From an uncultured Pelagibacteraceae bacterium (lineage in GTDB: Bacteria > Pseudomonadota > Alphaproteobacteria > Pelagibacterales > Pelagibacteraceae): 57,079 nucleotides of DNA. Below the pieces are notes generated by a model. The model was not told the DNA's origin. It searched no databases and saw only the letters and a program-made list of their open reading frames with translations. Of this stretch, positions 55,097 through 57,079 are shown piece by piece. Location of the stretch: positions 1 through 57,079 of the forward strand of contig CACDJC010000006.1 in the NCBI GenBank assembly GCA_902552475.1, written 5' to 3'. How positions within the stretch are numbered: position 1 is the stretch's first letter; each line of letters begins with the position of its first letter. Made by a program: the position numbers and the translations under genes.

Positions 55097-55913
55097 ATTT
55101 AGCTACTTCTTGTTCAGAAAATTCTTCTGCTATAACTTTAGACTCAGGTTTTTGAATTTGTTTTTCTAAATTTCTTTTTAAAGCTTTGTCTAGTTTTTTT
55201 TGTGTGTCTTCGAGATTTGTGTTCATAACTATTTGAAATTCAGTCAATAATCTATCATAAGCTTTTTCAAATAATTGTCTTTCACTATAAGATTGATCAA
55301 CCATAAGATCATCTCCTTTATTTAAATCTCTTACAACTTCTGCTAAATCATATATTTTGCCAGACGAAATTTTTGCTTCATATTCTTGAGCTCTTCTACT
55401 CCACATTGATCTTTTAATTTTAGGTTTACTTTTTAGTATACTCACACATTTGTTGACTTGATTTATTGATGCCAATGGTCTCAAATTTGATTGTTTGTTT
55501 ACAGGAACCATTCCATTGGCTTTATCCTTTTCAAATTTCAACACATAAGTTTCTACTTCAATTCCGCCTATATTAACTTTTTTGAATTCAGTAATTTGGC
55601 CTACACCATGCTTTGGATATACAACATAATCTTTTACTTTATATAATTTTTTTTCAGACTCTTGTTTTTTTACTTTTTTTATTTCTGGTTTTTGCTCGTT
55701 GCTTTTTGGTATTCTTAAATTATCATTTTTTGATTGTAATTTTTCTGATTTTTCATTTTTTTTTAAAATTTGTTTTGTTTTTTTTGGCTTGATATTTTTA
55801 GTTAATTTTTTAACTTTTTTAACTTTAGGTTTTTTTTTAGTTTTAACTGATTTCTTAACAACCTTTTTTTTTGTTGATTTCTTATTCAAGATTTTCTTTA
55901 AAATATTTTTCAT
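55095..55913 (-). CDS. CarD-family transcriptional regulator with Lys-rich N-terminal extension
   Basis: 272 aa; typical CarD/CdnL proteins are ~165. Residues ~1-88 are an extension of Lys-rich low complexity (repeats of KKK, KKVKK, KPKKTK). The CarD RNA-polymerase-interacting domain starts at ~92 ([20 protein letters not shown]), and the helical DNA-binding domain follows ([45 protein letters not shown]). CarD stabilises open complexes at rRNA and other promoters. The extension may add nonspecific DNA binding. The start overlaps the end of fdxA by 32 bases. Confidence 0.92.
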   Translation of the reverse strand: MKNILKKILNKKSTKKKVVKKSVKTKKKPKVKKVKKLTKNIKPKKTKQILKKNEKSEKLQSKNDNLRIPKSNEQKPEIKKVKKQESEKKLYKVKDYVVYPKHGVGQITEFKKVNIGGIEVETYVLKFEKDKANGMVPVNKQSNLRPLASINQVNKCVSILKSKPKIKRSMWSRRAQEYEAKISSGKIYDLAEVVRDLNKGDDLMVDQSYSERQLFEKAYDRLLTEFQIVMNTNLEDTQKKLDKALKRNLEKQIQKPESKVIAEEFSEQEVAK

Positions 55914-56211
55914 ACTTATCTTTTACACCTTTAAATTGTTCGTGATCCTCAGGTGGATCTTTTTTTTCGTTTATGTTTGGCCATATTTCAGAATATTTTT
56001 TATTTACATCTAACCATTTGTCACTACCTTCTTCTGTATCTGAAATTATAGCGTCTACTGGGCATTCTGGTTCACAAACGCCACAATCTATACACTCATC
56101 AGGTTTAATTACAAGCATATTTTTTCCTTCATAGAAACAATCCACAGGACAAACTTCGACACAATCCATTAGCTTACATTTTATGCATTTGTCATTAACT
56201 AAGTATGTCAC
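55882..56211 (-). CDS. fdxA: 7Fe ferredoxin (FdxA)
   Basis: 109 aa. Two Fe-S clusters: [18 protein letters not shown] (C-x7-C-x3-CP type, [3Fe-4S]) and [15 protein letters not shown] ([4Fe-4S]), then the C-terminal extension typical of the Azotobacter ferredoxin I type. Small soluble electron carrier. fdxA before carD is a conserved alphaproteobacterial order. The start overlaps the TerB-like gene by 4 bases (ATGA). Confidence 0.96.
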   Translation of the reverse strand: MTYLVNDKCIKCKLMDCVEVCPVDCFYEGKNMLVIKPDECIDCGVCEPECPVDAIISDTEEGSDKWLDVNKKYSEIWPNINEKKDPPEDHEQFKGVKDKYEKYFKENLE

Positions 56212-56630
56212 AACTTCTTAATCCGAACTTTTTTCTTAATATCACCAACTATTTTATTATCCAAATATAACAAACCTGTAATTCGTCTCATAAGATTTGT
56301 TTCATACATATCAGCATTTTCATCTGAGTAAATAATATTCCAAAGTGACTCAATAATTACTATTTTATCTTCTTCATCTATATTTTTTATTTCTCTAGTA
56401 AAATCTAATATTTGGTTTGAGTCTTTTTCTTTTTTTTCAGCTTCCAACATAATATCATTAATATTATTACTATTTGCTCCCATCTCGATAAGTGCATTTT
56501 TTATAATTATTTTTTCCTTCTCAGTAAAATTTTCATCAATTTTTGCAGAATGTATTAAAAGAGATGCAACAGCTATCAACGATACATCTTTTTTTTCCCC
56601 AGTTTCTTTTTTTTTAAATATATTAAACAT
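56208..56630 (-). CDS. TerB-like protein
   Basis: 140 aa, helical, no signal peptide. The [26 protein letters not shown] stretch, with its acidic D-E-N, and a second [13 protein letters not shown]...[16 protein letters not shown] resemble the TerB-like family (two acidic helical repeats). Function in this family is poorly defined; tellurite resistance should not be assumed. The ATG overlaps the stop of the preceding minus-strand frame (TAATG). Confidence 0.78.
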   Translation of the reverse strand: MFNIFKKKETGEKKDVSLIAVASLLIHSAKIDENFTEKEKIIIKNALIEMGANSNNINDIMLEAEKKEKDSNQILDFTREIKNIDEEDKIVIIESLWNIIYSDENADMYETNLMRRITGLLYLDNKIVGDIKKKVRIKKL

Positions 56631-56764
56631 TATTTCAAATTAAGTTGACTTAGTATACCAAAAGGATTGTCTTTAAAATCTTTTTTATTTTGTTTTTTTT
56701 TAGTTATTTTTTTTGCTGGGGTATATTTAAAATATAAATTAAATTCATATTTACAAAAATGGAT
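56630..56764 (-). pseudogene. C-terminal tail of a minus-strand gene, probably the SUV3-like helicase (cut at inverted junction)
   Basis: A 44-codon open frame with no start, bounded upstream by an in-frame stop (56765-56767). It reads CKYEFNLYFKYTP, then Lys-rich, ending DFKDNPFGILSQLNLK, directly coupled to the TerB-like start by TAATG. The D-N-P-F ending is typical of the alphaproteobacterial helicase whose gene normally precedes fdxA and carD. The upstream part of this gene is missing on this strand, while a helicase segment appears on the other strand from ~56745. Confidence 0.6.
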
Positions 56765-57079
56765 TTATACAAAAATTGAAACAGAATTAAAGAGTCTTAT
56801 AGATTTAAAAAATATAAAAGAGACAAATCCTGATCTTAGAGCTTTGGCTTACCATCTATATGAAAATAATGGGGTAGTTAAAAGGGATGAAGTTTCAGAT
56901 TTTTTAAAAAAATTAAATCAGGATCAAAGAAAAGTTTTAAGAAAAATTGGAGTTAAATTTGGAAGATATCATATTTTTTTATTTAAACTATTTAAACCGT
57001 CTTCGGTTTCACTAAGAATACTTTTATGGAAAATTTTTAAAGAAAAAAATTTGGATATGTATCCACCTACTTTCGGATT
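56649..57079 (+). pseudogene. Helicase C-terminal segment in inverted orientation (partial, runs off window)
   Basis: Open in frame from 56649 to the right edge with no credible start. From about 56745 the product reads YLQKWIYTKIETELKSL, then GVVKRDEVSDFLKKL and LRKIGVKFGRYHIFLFKLF with KPSSVSLRILLW, the C-terminal domain of the alphaproteobacterial SUV3/mitochondrial-like helicase. The preceding ~30 residues are antisense to the helicase tail on the minus strand and are not helicase-like. This is the middle of a gene joined, inverted, to its own tail. Confidence 0.65.

Noticed and set aside
56208-56630. Tellurite-resistance gene
   Set aside because: Only a TerB-like fold is suggested; no other ter genes are nearby.

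Overview
The window is very AT-rich and gene-dense, with lysine/isoleucine/asparagine-rich proteins, intergenic gaps mostly under 100 bases and many start/stop overlaps. Gene content and order (fur-miaB-phoH-ybeY-lnt-metK; nusA-infB-rbfA-rpsO-pnp; fabI-fabB-fabA next to irr; dut-coaBC-ubiB-ubiE-mutM-rpsT-dnaA; lysA-lptM-argH-tlpA; carD-fdxA) are alphaproteobacterial. With the low GC and streamlining they point to a marine SAR11-type bacterium (Pelagibacterales). No CRISPR, IS element, phage or rRNA was seen. Assignments rest on recognised motifs and synteny, not on searches.

Layout. 1-0.44 kb: tail of an OmpR-type response regulator and a 35-codon gene that looks like the ribosome-rescue factor ArfA. 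0.45-8.5 kb (minus): PfkB kinase, nth, dapB, a TPR/SPINDLY glycosyltransferase, and the Hsp70 set dnaJ-dnaK-grpE. 8.6-11.8 kb: rdgB, an LpoA-like periplasmic protein, rsmI and a BON lipoprotein (the E. coli yraL/M/P neighbourhood). 11.8-19.4 kb: maeB, murJ, trpS, nfuA, a Bax-like glucosaminidase and a polysaccharide deacetylase. 19.4-33 kb (plus): a short tsaB, fur, a 2OG-Fe(II) oxygenase, miaB, phoH, ybeY, lnt, metK, then an attenuator-like leader and nusA-infB-rbfA-rpsO-pnp. 33-37.3 kb: a 49-aa membrane protein, fabI-fabB-fabA, irr, and a peroxiredoxin whose promoter carries two Irr-box-like sites. 37.3-43 kb: SH3 protein, ThiF-type adenylyltransferase, dut, a frameshifted coaBC, ubiB, ubiE, mutM, rpsT. 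43.2-46 kb: dnaA and dnaN. 46-54.8 kb: plsC, lysA, an LptM-like lipoprotein, argH, tlpA, an esterase, an HNH protein, coq7, dsbB, a DedA-like protein, tRNA-Leu(CAA) and an acyl-CoA synthetase. 54.9-57.1 kb: a 27-aa Lys/Arg peptide gene with its own promoter and terminator, a Lys-rich CarD, fdxA, a TerB-like gene, and two helicase-gene pieces in opposite orientation at the right end.

The genes are mostly housekeeping: translation and ribosome rescue, proteostasis, envelope and peptidoglycan maintenance, type II fatty acid synthesis, ubiquinone, CoA, lysine and arginine biosynthesis, Fe-S assembly and iron/redox control, and replication initiation. The points most worth a second look are the uncatalogued small genes (ArfA-like, 49-aa membrane protein, LptM-like, 27-aa basic peptide), the twin Irr-box-like sites, the terminator ahead of nusA, the A7 frameshift in coaBC, the head-to-head overlap of tsaB with a signal-peptide-coding region, and the inverted junction near 56.76 kb. 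The junction and the frameshift could both be amplification or assembly artefacts.
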